Of a stretch of 35,471 bases of DNA, positions 17,779 through 24,226 are shown piece by piece. Below the pieces are notes generated by a model. The model did not search any database and was not told the origin of the DNA. It worked only from the letters and a program-made list of their open reading frames with translations. Every line of letters starts with the position of its first letter. The first letter of the stretch is position 1. Position numbers and translations under genes: made by a program. Source of the DNA: Algoriphagus sp. GTDB taxonomy: Bacteria; Bacteroidota; Bacteroidia; Cytophagales; Cyclobacteriaceae. The stretch lies in NCBI GenBank assembly GCA_024642365.1, contig JAHEBE010000005.1:1-35471 (forward strand), given 5' to 3'.

Positions 17779-18753
17779 TATGTTCACTAGGAATTTTCGA
17801 AGTGCAATTCTCCAGTCTGGATCTGCATCCCATTCTGTTCCAATATACAATTCATCCCGTACCAATAATTTGATGTAATACTTTACGACGGTTCGAGAAG
17901 AAGCATTTGAAGGGTTTACTTCCAAGCCCATACTTTGCATCAAATCTGCCTCTCTTCCTTCCACCCGCATCAAAATAAACTGAACTCGATCCCGGATCAA
18001 TTCCTGGTTTGTCTTTGCGGTTGTAAGCCATTCGACTTGGTAAGGATATTCTTGCTTTAGGATTTCCTCAATTCCCGATTTCTGATTTGCTTGCTCTGCA
18101 AGAATGGTTTCTTGGGATTTACCGTAATTGTCATATTTAAAATAACTCAATAAACCGGTTTGAGCGGAAGACCCTTCAATGGGTATACCAAGTTTGAAAA
18201 CATCTAAATTCAATGGATTTCTAGGTAAAAATTTCAAGGTAGCCGCAGCCTCCTGAGCACTAATGGTCAAGAATTCTGGGACATCCAAGACAAGTAAATT
18301 CTTCGATTTAGTTCCTACTCCAATCGCGGCAAACTGGCTTCCGGCTTCCGAATAATCCTGCCCAACTCTTCCAAACAGCGCTGTAGAAGGAATAATTTTT
18401 CCATCATTTGTAAAAGGGCCTGTGTGAATACTCATTTGATTTTTTTGTCTCGTTACCAAAATGATATTCTTGATTTGGCGAGCACTAAATGCTTTTGCAT
18501 AATCCGCCTGAATTTCTTCCGAAACGGTGACTTGTTCCATTTCAAAATAGGCAACTGGATCTGCTCCAGCCTTGACCAAACTTGTATGAACGCTATCAGC
18601 AATTTGCCTCCAAGTCATACTTGGTCTTGCTCCAGGATCTGCAGATACCAAGACTACAGATTTGCCATTAAAAAAAGACTCTGGAAGTGTTCCCTGAGCT
18701 AGGCTTGTTGAAAATAAAATAAAGAATAAAAATAAAGTACTTATAAATTTCAT
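17770..18753 (-). CDS. Secreted protein of unknown function
   Basis: I do not recognise this protein. From the ATG at 18753 it has 327 residues and a clear signal peptide (MKFISTLFLFFILFSTSLAQ, with a typical Bacteroidota A-Q cleavage). An ATG at 18843 would add 30 residues ahead of the signal and overlap the divergent peptidase, so the later start is preferred. The mature part begins with a Rossmann-like beta strand (KSVVLVSADPGARPSMTWRQ) and a helix, then IKNIILVTRQK and SKNLLVLDVPEFL, suggesting an alternating alpha/beta fold. The C-terminal half is helical, with a final YYIKLLVRDELYIGTEWDAD-type segment. No catalytic signature is evident. Location is periplasm or outer membrane. Confidence 0.7.
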   Translation of the reverse strand: MKFISTLFLFFILFSTSLAQGTLPESFFNGKSVVLVSADPGARPSMTWRQIADSVHTSLVKAGADPVAYFEMEQVTVSEEIQADYAKAFSARQIKNIILVTRQKNQMSIHTGPFTNDGKIIPSTALFGRVGQDYSEAGSQFAAIGVGTKSKNLLVLDVPEFLTISAQEAAATLKFLPRNPLNLDVFKLGIPIEGSSAQTGLLSYFKYDNYGKSQETILAEQANQKSGIEEILKQEYPYQVEWLTTAKTNQELIRDRVQFILMRVEGREADLMQSMGLEVNPSNASSRTVVKYYIKLLVRDELYIGTEWDADPDWRIALRKFLVNIKK

Positions 18754-18821
18754 CAATTCAGAACGTAGTTTGACAGGGCTTACTAAATTTACCAATATAC
18801 AAACGCAAAATACTATCCGAG

Positions 18822-19751
18822 ATGATAAGTTCAAGCAAATCACTAGTAAGTCTCCTTCTCTTTTTTATTACTTCGGTAGGATTTTGTCAAAAAATAGAAA
18901 GCAACTCACTCTTATCCGATCTTAAATTTCTTTCTGCTGATGAATTAAAAGGCAGGAAAACACTAAGCGAAGGAAACTTAAAAGCACGAAAACATATCCA
19001 GTCGAAATTTGAAAGCATGGGTTTAAAAACTCATTACAACGATTTCCTCCAACATTTCACTTTTGAGAGTAGCCGCGAAGGGAAAACATATGAGCGTGCT
19101 GCTAATGTAGTTGGCTTTCTGCCGGGACTGGATTCCAGAAAAATTATAGTTATCACAGCACATTATGATCATATAGGAATCGGGAGAAAAGATTCCAAAG
19201 GAGATTCCATTTATAATGGTGCCGATGATAATGCTTCAGGAACTGCAGCACTAATCGCGTTAGCAGCATATTTTTCTAAAAACCAACCCCAGCACCCGAT
19301 TATGTTTGCTGCATTGGATGGTGAGGAACTTGGCCTTCAGGGTGCAAAGGCATTGCTAAAGGATTTTCCATTTCCTCTCGAGAATATTCTCCTCAATATT
19401 AATATGGACATGATTAGTCGTAATGAAAACGGCGAATTATATGCCTCTGGAACTTATTATCATCCAGAGTTAAAGGCCATTTTGACTAATGCCGCGGTAG
19501 GCATGAAGCCAACTTTGAAATTTGGACATGACTTACCTGACACGGGAAAAGATAACTGGACACAGTCTTCCGATCATGGGCCGTTTTTTGATCAAAAAAT
19601 AAAACACATCTATTTTGGAGTTGAAGATCATGAGGATTATCATCGGCCGGGTGATTCATTTGAAAACATTAATCCCGATTTTTATGTCAATGCGGTTAAT
19701 TTAATTTTGAAATGCACACTTGCATTGGATGAAAAATTACCAAATCAATGA
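18822..19751 (+). CDS. M28-family zinc peptidase, secreted
   Basis: 309 residues with a signal peptide (hydrophobic residues 8-21; cleavage probably at C22-Q23; F at -1 argues against a lipobox). The M28 zinc site is complete: H114 in TAHYDH, the bridging Asp D136 in GADDNASG, the catalytic Glu E168 and ligand E169 in DGEELGLQG, D196 in NMDMI, and H274 in DYHRPGD. A short protease-associated-like region precedes the catalytic core. Such enzymes are periplasmic or extracellular aminopeptidases or glutaminyl cyclase relatives. The HEDYHRPGD ending and dimetal set point to an aminopeptidase. Its start lies 68 bases from the divergent secreted-protein gene, so they share a short control region. 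Confidence 0.9.
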   Translation: MISSSKSLVSLLLFFITSVGFCQKIESNSLLSDLKFLSADELKGRKTLSEGNLKARKHIQSKFESMGLKTHYNDFLQHFTFESSREGKTYERAANVVGFLPGLDSRKIIVITAHYDHIGIGRKDSKGDSIYNGADDNASGTAALIALAAYFSKNQPQHPIMFAALDGEELGLQGAKALLKDFPFPLENILLNINMDMISRNENGELYASGTYYHPELKAILTNAAVGMKPTLKFGHDLPDTGKDNWTQSSDHGPFFDQKIKHIYFGVEDHEDYHRPGDSFENINPDFYVNAVNLILKCTLALDEKLPNQ

Positions 19752-19820
19752 TTCAAAAATTTCTATTTGGATTGATCTTGAGTAATTTAGAATTGAACCT
19801 TTTCTTATACCCAATTACTT

Positions 19821-21599
19821 TTGGCTAAATCAGATTTCATAACCAAGCTGCTCATTTGGAGGCTACGGCATATGAGCAACCAAAATTTTATCCTGATTCT
19901 CAGCGGAATTATTGGTGTCATTTCTGGATTGGCAGCGGTTATACTCAAAGAATCTGTACATGCTATTCAGCACTTTCTTACTGAAGATTTTTATACCGAG
20001 TATGCGAATTTCTTATACATCCTTTACCCGATCATTGGTATAACAGCAGCTTTCTTATTAGGAAAATATCTATTTAAAGACTTTGGCGGACACGGGATTC
20101 CCGATGTTCTATTTACGATTTCAAAAAAACAAAGCATCATCCCTTTAGTGAAAACTTACAGTAGAGTCTTCACTTCTGCCTTAACAGTTGGCTTTGGAGG
20201 ATCTGTAGGTCTAGAAGCCCCCATGCTTGTCACTGGATCCGCGATAGGTTCTAACGTAGGCCTTTTGGTTCACTTGAATGCCAAAAAACGAACCTTATTA
20301 ATTGGATGTGGTGCTGCTGGAGCCATTTCGGCTATTTTTGGAGCGCCAATTGGAGCAGTTATTTTCGCGATTGAAGTTATTTTAATGGAAATCAGTACGG
20401 GATCATTCATCCCATTATTGATTGCTTCAGTGACTGGTTCTTTGACTTCCATGATCCTCATAGGCAATGATCCTGTATTTACATTTGATCTAGAAGGATC
20501 ATTTGCTGCGGGTCATATGCCTTACTACTTAGCTTTAGGCATGGTTTGCGGTGTAGTTTCTCTCTATTTCAGCAGAACCGTTCGAAGCACAGAAAGACTA
20601 ATGGATGGCTTGGAGTCTCAAACTTTAAAATTGCTGTATGGTGGTGCCTTAATCGGTTTTATGGTCTTTTTCTTTCCCCCTATTTATGGTGAGGGGTACG
20701 ATACATTGAACCTGTTGATCAATGGAAACTCTGACCAGCTATTAAACAAAAGCCCCTTTTTCTCTTCTAGCGAAAACCCTTATTTGATTATCATCTTTTT
20801 ATCCTTAATCATATTGGTAAAGCCAATCGCTGCAGCTTTGACCCTAGGAAGCGGTGGAAGTGGTGGTATTTTCGCTCCATCACTCTATGTAGGCGGTATT
20901 GTTGGTTTTGTGTTTGCTTATTCCAAAAATCAACTTGGCTTTCACATCCCCCTCCCTTTGGCACACTTTACCCTTGTGGCCATGTGTGGGGTAATGGCAG
21001 GAGTACAGCATGCCCCACTTTCAGCAATATTCTTAATCGCAGAAATTACGGGTGGATACGAACTATTTGTTCCATTGATGTTTGTGTCAGCAATCTCATA
21101 CATCACTACCACGTATTTTCAAAAAGACAGCCTCTATGTCATGCAACTTAAGGAGAAGGGGCGTCAACTTCCAGAGTCAAAAGATCAAGAGTTGCTTGAC
21201 CTAATTACTATAACCCATGTAATCGAGCGAGACTTAATCCCGATTCATCCAGATGCCAAACTCAGGGATTTAATCGACTTGGTAAAAATATCAAAACGGA
21301 ATATTTTCCCGGTCGTGGATGAAAATGAAGTCCTTAGAGGTATTATCACTTTAGATGATATCCGAGACATCATGTTTGATCGAGAAAAACAGGAACAGGT
21401 TCACATCAACTCCCTAATGCACAGCCCACCAGAAATCCTATTAGATACAGAAAATATGCAAAAAGCGATGGAGAAATTTGAACTTTCCGGCGCTTGGAAT
21501 TTACCTGTTATTGCGGATGGGCGCTATATTGGCTTTGTATCCAAGTCCAGAATCTTTAATGCTTATCGTAAAAGGTTGATCAAAGAACGAACGGATTAA
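19821..21599 (+). CDS. ClC-family chloride channel/antiporter with CBS pair
   Basis: 592 residues if TTG at 19821 is the start. The first ATG in frame (19872) would cut off KLLIWRLRHMS, which looks like the conserved cytoplasmic helix before the first membrane span, so TTG is preferred; the frame closes upstream at 19794. About ten to twelve membrane helices cover residues 22-430. Selectivity motifs are GGSVGLEAPMLVTG (the Glu is the external gate, equivalent to GREGP), GSGGSGGIFAPSLYVGG (GxFxP) and CGVMAGVQHAPLSAIFLI. Two CBS domains follow at about 465-585 (IFPVVDENEVLRGIITLDDI; WNLPVIADGRYIGFVSKSRI), which usually sense nucleotides. The gating Glu suggests either a Cl-/H+ exchanger or a gated channel. 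The gene ends at the edge of the DnaA-box region. Confidence 0.9.
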   Translation: MAKSDFITKLLIWRLRHMSNQNFILILSGIIGVISGLAAVILKESVHAIQHFLTEDFYTEYANFLYILYPIIGITAAFLLGKYLFKDFGGHGIPDVLFTISKKQSIIPLVKTYSRVFTSALTVGFGGSVGLEAPMLVTGSAIGSNVGLLVHLNAKKRTLLIGCGAAGAISAIFGAPIGAVIFAIEVILMEISTGSFIPLLIASVTGSLTSMILIGNDPVFTFDLEGSFAAGHMPYYLALGMVCGVVSLYFSRTVRSTERLMDGLESQTLKLLYGGALIGFMVFFFPPIYGEGYDTLNLLINGNSDQLLNKSPFFSSSENPYLIIIFLSLIILVKPIAAALTLGSGGSGGIFAPSLYVGGIVGFVFAYSKNQLGFHIPLPLAHFTLVAMCGVMAGVQHAPLSAIFLIAEITGGYELFVPLMFVSAISYITTTYFQKDSLYVMQLKEKGRQLPESKDQELLDLITITHVIERDLIPIHPDAKLRDLIDLVKISKRNIFPVVDENEVLRGIITLDDIRDIMFDREKQEQVHINSLMHSPPEILLDTENMQKAMEKFELSGAWNLPVIADGRYIGFVSKSRIFNAYRKRLIKERTD

Positions 21600-21602
21600 T
21601 CC

Positions 21603-21623
21603 AATTTAGAAGAATATTTGGCG
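21603..21623 (+). repeat. 21-nt direct repeat, copy 1
   Basis: Identical over 21 bases (core TTTAGAAGAATATTTGGCG) to 21904-21924. It starts 4 bases after the ClC stop. Flanks differ, although both copies are followed within 65 bases by TTTCAAT, TTTTTGATG and CTTGAA. Confidence 0.85.
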
Positions 21624-21903
21624 AACGGAATTATCCACGATTTCAATCTATTTTTGATGCGCTCTACTTGAAGTTACGAACTATTATCCACAAATCTTAG
21701 TCTTGCCAAACCATCATAACTTCCTTATTATCAATGATTTGATTATCGTTATAAAATCAATGTGGATAAATAATTGATTTTGTGGATAAAAAATACTTGC
21801 ATTTTTTAATCCTTAAAATTGGCTCAAAAACGAACTTTTTTTCTAGAAGTGTCCTATTACAATTAAAAGAAAAAGCCCTGATCCGAAAGCTGATAAACGC
21901 TAA

Positions 21904-21924
21904 AATTTAGAAGAATATTTGGCG
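21904..21924 (+). repeat. 21-nt direct repeat, copy 2
   Basis: Second exact copy, 301 bases to the right of copy 1, in the same orientation and on the mtgA side of the DnaA-box cluster. It is followed by GGCGCGC. Confidence 0.85.
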
Positions 21925-22025
21925 CGCTAAAAAATCTTTCAATTTCTACTTATTTCTTTTCTCAATTTTTGATGAAACTTCAAAAGTGACTTGAAAATGT
22001 CCCATTTTAACAGGCTAAATTCAAA

Positions 22026-22721
22026 CTATACTCCATAACCCAAAGGAGCCAGATTGCTCATTTGGCGTAATATCCATCCTTGCCTACCGACTATATAAGG
22101 AGTGGGTCTGGCTGGTGTCCATCTTCGAGGGTTTGGAAGTACCGCTGCGATCATTGCGGCTTGGCTTCGATTAAGTTTAGCAGCAGGTTTGTTGTAGTAA
22201 GTTTGCGCCGCTGCCTCAATTCCATAAATACCCTCGCCCATTTCAATCACATTGAGATAAACTTCCATGATTCGCTCTTTGGACCAGATCAATTCCACCA
22301 AGACGGTAAAATAGGCCTCCAGTGCTTTTCTCACATAACTTCTTTCAGGCCATAAGAATACGTTCTTCACCGTTTGCTGCGTAATCGTACTTGCTCCTTT
22401 AATCCGTTTTCCTTTTTTATTTCCTTCCCAAGCTTTTTCCATGGCTTCGAGATCAAAACCATGATGGTCTAGAAATTTCTGATCCTCTGCACCATAGACT
22501 GCCTGTGGTGCATTTTTGGAAATCTGAGACATAGGAACCCAGTCTTTATACAGTCTCATTTCTTTTTTCTCATCGGTAGCCTGCTCTACAAGTCTGATCA
22601 CCATCAATGGGGTGATTGGTACTGGGACAAAACGATAAATAATCGTAAGGCCAATCGATAATCCGAAAAACCAAAGTGCTGATTTCCACAAAAATCTCCA
22701 GATCAGTTTAAGAAATTTCAT
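22026..22721 (-). CDS. mtgA: Monofunctional biosynthetic peptidoglycan transglycosylase
   Basis: Polymerises lipid II into glycan strands without a transpeptidase domain. 231 residues: one N-terminal membrane helix (about 12-31), then the GT51 domain. Catalytic Glu E79 lies in GAEDQKFLDHHGFD; further GT51 motifs are GASTITQQTVKN (about 109-120), RKALEAYFTVLVE and WSKERIMEVYLNVIEMGEGIYGIEAA. Length matches MtgA. The enzyme acts on the periplasmic side of the inner membrane. It starts 9 bases after the methyltransferase stop, so the two form an operon. No terminator hairpin is visible downstream, where the DnaA-box region begins. Confidence 0.95.
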   Translation of the reverse strand: MKFLKLIWRFLWKSALWFFGLSIGLTIIYRFVPVPITPLMVIRLVEQATDEKKEMRLYKDWVPMSQISKNAPQAVYGAEDQKFLDHHGFDLEAMEKAWEGNKKGKRIKGASTITQQTVKNVFLWPERSYVRKALEAYFTVLVELIWSKERIMEVYLNVIEMGEGIYGIEAAAQTYYNKPAAKLNRSQAAMIAAVLPNPRRWTPARPTPYIVGRQGWILRQMSNLAPLGYGV

Positions 22722-22730
22722 AAAGAGGGG

Positions 22731-23522
22731 TTAGTAAGTCGCAAATGTCTGCACAAATTGATAGAAAAAAACTGCATTTTCATCTGATGCTATAAAATTT
22801 AAGTCCTCTTCCATCGCTTGAACTTCTTCAATGCTAAGCATTCCTGCTTCTAATAAGCCTGGGGCTCCACTTTTCAAAAGTATTTTCCAAAAGCCAATCA
22901 TTTTTTGCAATTCCTCTGGTTTTGATTGATCTAAATGAAATCCACCATGAAAAATCTCGATGGAATGGAAGCCAGCCTGATGAAGTAAGTTTCCCAATTG
23001 CGCACCAATATCAGGATTTCCTCCAAACGAAATCTGATGTTGATTATAGGCGTTATAGTATTTACGCTGATTGGGTAAGTCCGGAAAGACGTAATAGCTT
23101 GAGTTAAATACTTCAGTAAACCACAGCTTGGAGCCTGGCTTCAAATAGCTTTTCGTTTGCCTCAAGACTTTTAATGGCTCAGGAATATGCTCCAATGCCC
23201 AGCAAATAAACAATGCGTCGAATTGCTCATCGAGCTTCAAGTCCCGTGCATCTTGACAAATAAAAGTAACCCGATCGCCAGCAAAGGCAAGATTTTTTCT
23301 GGCTTCTGCAAGTTGAACCTCAGAATAGTCTACACAAGTAATTTTCAGATCCGGCCAAAGCTGAAGGAGCATTTTGGTTTGGGCTCCCACTCCAGAACCT
23401 ATTTCGAGCAAATTCCTACAACCTGAGAAATCAATTCTTGGGTATATTTTTGGGGCAAGAAAATCACCTTGATCGAGCAGGCGCTGCTGCTCTTCGGGAA
23501 TAAATCCGTGTAAATAGGACAT
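22731..23522 (-). CDS. Class I SAM-dependent methyltransferase
   Basis: 263 residues. Motif I is LLEIGSGVGAQT at about 38-49, binding S-adenosylmethionine. The acidic residue closing strand 2 is D in ITCVDYSEVQ (about 80), followed by ICQDARDL (motif II region) and ALFICWALEHIPEP (motif III/IV). The C-terminal half is probably the substrate cap, with many Gly, His and aromatic residues. The substrate cannot be told; the sequence resembles the UbiE/small-molecule group rather than rRNA methylases. Upstream of mtgA in the same operon, 171 bases from the divergent MaoC gene. Confidence 0.82.
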   Translation of the reverse strand: MSYLHGFIPEEQQRLLDQGDFLAPKIYPRIDFSGCRNLLEIGSGVGAQTKMLLQLWPDLKITCVDYSEVQLAEARKNLAFAGDRVTFICQDARDLKLDEQFDALFICWALEHIPEPLKVLRQTKSYLKPGSKLWFTEVFNSSYYVFPDLPNQRKYYNAYNQHQISFGGNPDIGAQLGNLLHQAGFHSIEIFHGGFHLDQSKPEELQKMIGFWKILLKSGAPGLLEAGMLSIEEVQAMEEDLNFIASDENAVFFYQFVQTFATY

Positions 23523-23640
23523 GGGTTAGCTTTTGATAAAAGTATAAAATTGACTTGAAAAATGCTGGTAACAGCGAAATCTATTTGTAGTTAGCGGTTT
23601 CGGAGAAAGCAAGAAATGAAGCTTTCTGTCATCTTTCAGG

Positions 23641-23671
23641 TTGTAAATTCCACAAAAACTTTCCTAATTTG
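23641..23671 (+). promoter_or_regulatory. Candidate promoter of the MaoC-type gene
   Basis: TTG (23641-23643), 21 bases, then TAATTTG (23665-23671), close to the Bacteroidota -33/-7 pattern. The ATG follows 22 bases after it, so the leader would be very short. Confidence 0.35.
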
Positions 23672-23693
23672 ATTTTTACCAAATCGAATTTAA

Positions 23694-24161
23694 ATGTCGC
23701 CAGTTAGAATAGGGAGCTTTGCCGAGTTTGAACAATACAACGGACAAGAATTAGGCTCTTCTGATTATTTTAAAATCACACAAGAACAAATCAATCAATT
23801 TGCAGTAGCTACGCTGGACCATCAATGGATCCATACCGACCCTGATCGGGCAAAAGTAGAGGGGGCATTTGGCAATACGATTGCTCACGGGTACCTCACC
23901 TTGAGTATTGTTCCTTATTTGTGGGAGCAAATTGTGGATGTGCGAAACCTAAAAATGATGATCAATTACGGCATTGAATCGCTTCGTTTCGCCAATCCCG
24001 TATTGGTGGATAGTGAGGTCCGGCTCGTAGCAAAACTTCATGCAATAGCCAATCTTCGCGGCACTGTAAAAGCAGAAGTGGAAGTCAAGCTTGAAATCAA
24101 GGATCAAAAAAAACCAGCTTTCACCGGAATCCTGATTTTCTTATATCATTTCCATTCTTAA
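23694..24161 (+). CDS. MaoC-family dehydratase (R-specific enoyl-CoA hydratase-like)
   Basis: 155-residue single hot-dog domain. The hydratase-2 signature is present: D42 and H47 in LDHQWIHTDPDRA form the catalytic dyad, and GNTIAHGYLTLS (about 60-71) carries the conserved His-Gly. Closest in pattern to NodN/PhaJ-type R-specific enoyl-CoA hydratases that act on CoA or ACP thioesters in lipid metabolism. It stands alone, divergent from the methyltransferase and convergent with the outer-membrane receptor gene, from which a strong hairpin separates it. Confidence 0.88.
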   Translation: MSPVRIGSFAEFEQYNGQELGSSDYFKITQEQINQFAVATLDHQWIHTDPDRAKVEGAFGNTIAHGYLTLSIVPYLWEQIVDVRNLKMMINYGIESLRFANPVLVDSEVRLVAKLHAIANLRGTVKAEVEVKLEIKDQKKPAFTGILIFLYHFHS

Positions 24162-24178
24162 TGGGATCAAGTCAAAAG

Positions 24179-24206
24179 AAAAGCCGAAGTGAACACTTCG
24201 GCTTTT
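24179..24206. terminator. Bidirectional terminator, MaoC gene and outer-membrane receptor
   Basis: Perfect 13-bp stem, AAAAGCCGAAGTG (24179-24191) with CACTTCGGCTTTT (24194-24206). The formal loop is 2 bases, so the last pair opens to give GAAC-like loops. The A/T ends serve both directions. Confidence 0.85.
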
Positions 24207-24226
24207 CTGTTATTTAATAGGTTGGT

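Larger units (their letters stand above)
21600..22025. other. DnaA-box cluster: candidate replication origin (oriC) or other DnaA-binding locus
   Basis: 426 bases without a gene between converging ClC and mtgA. Three perfect 9-bp DnaA boxes are present: TTATCCACA at 21684-21692 (+), and TGTGGATAA at 21761-21769 and 21781-21789 (both -), the last two exactly 20 bp apart. TTATCCACG at 21631-21639 (+) is one mismatch away. The boxes surround and border a very AT-rich block (21721-21840 has 27 G/C in 120 bases), a possible unwinding element. The region is bracketed by a 21-nt direct repeat. Box density is far above chance, so DnaA binding is likely; whether this is the chromosomal origin is not proved, since flanking genes converge rather than diverge and no replication gene is adjacent. 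Confidence 0.6.

Noticed and set aside
21600-22025. dif (XerC/XerD) site in the direct repeats
   Set aside because: The repeat has an AGAATAT centre that resembles some dif cores, but no 11-6-11 arm structure could be fitted, so I do not call it. It remains worth a proper search because the genes converge here.
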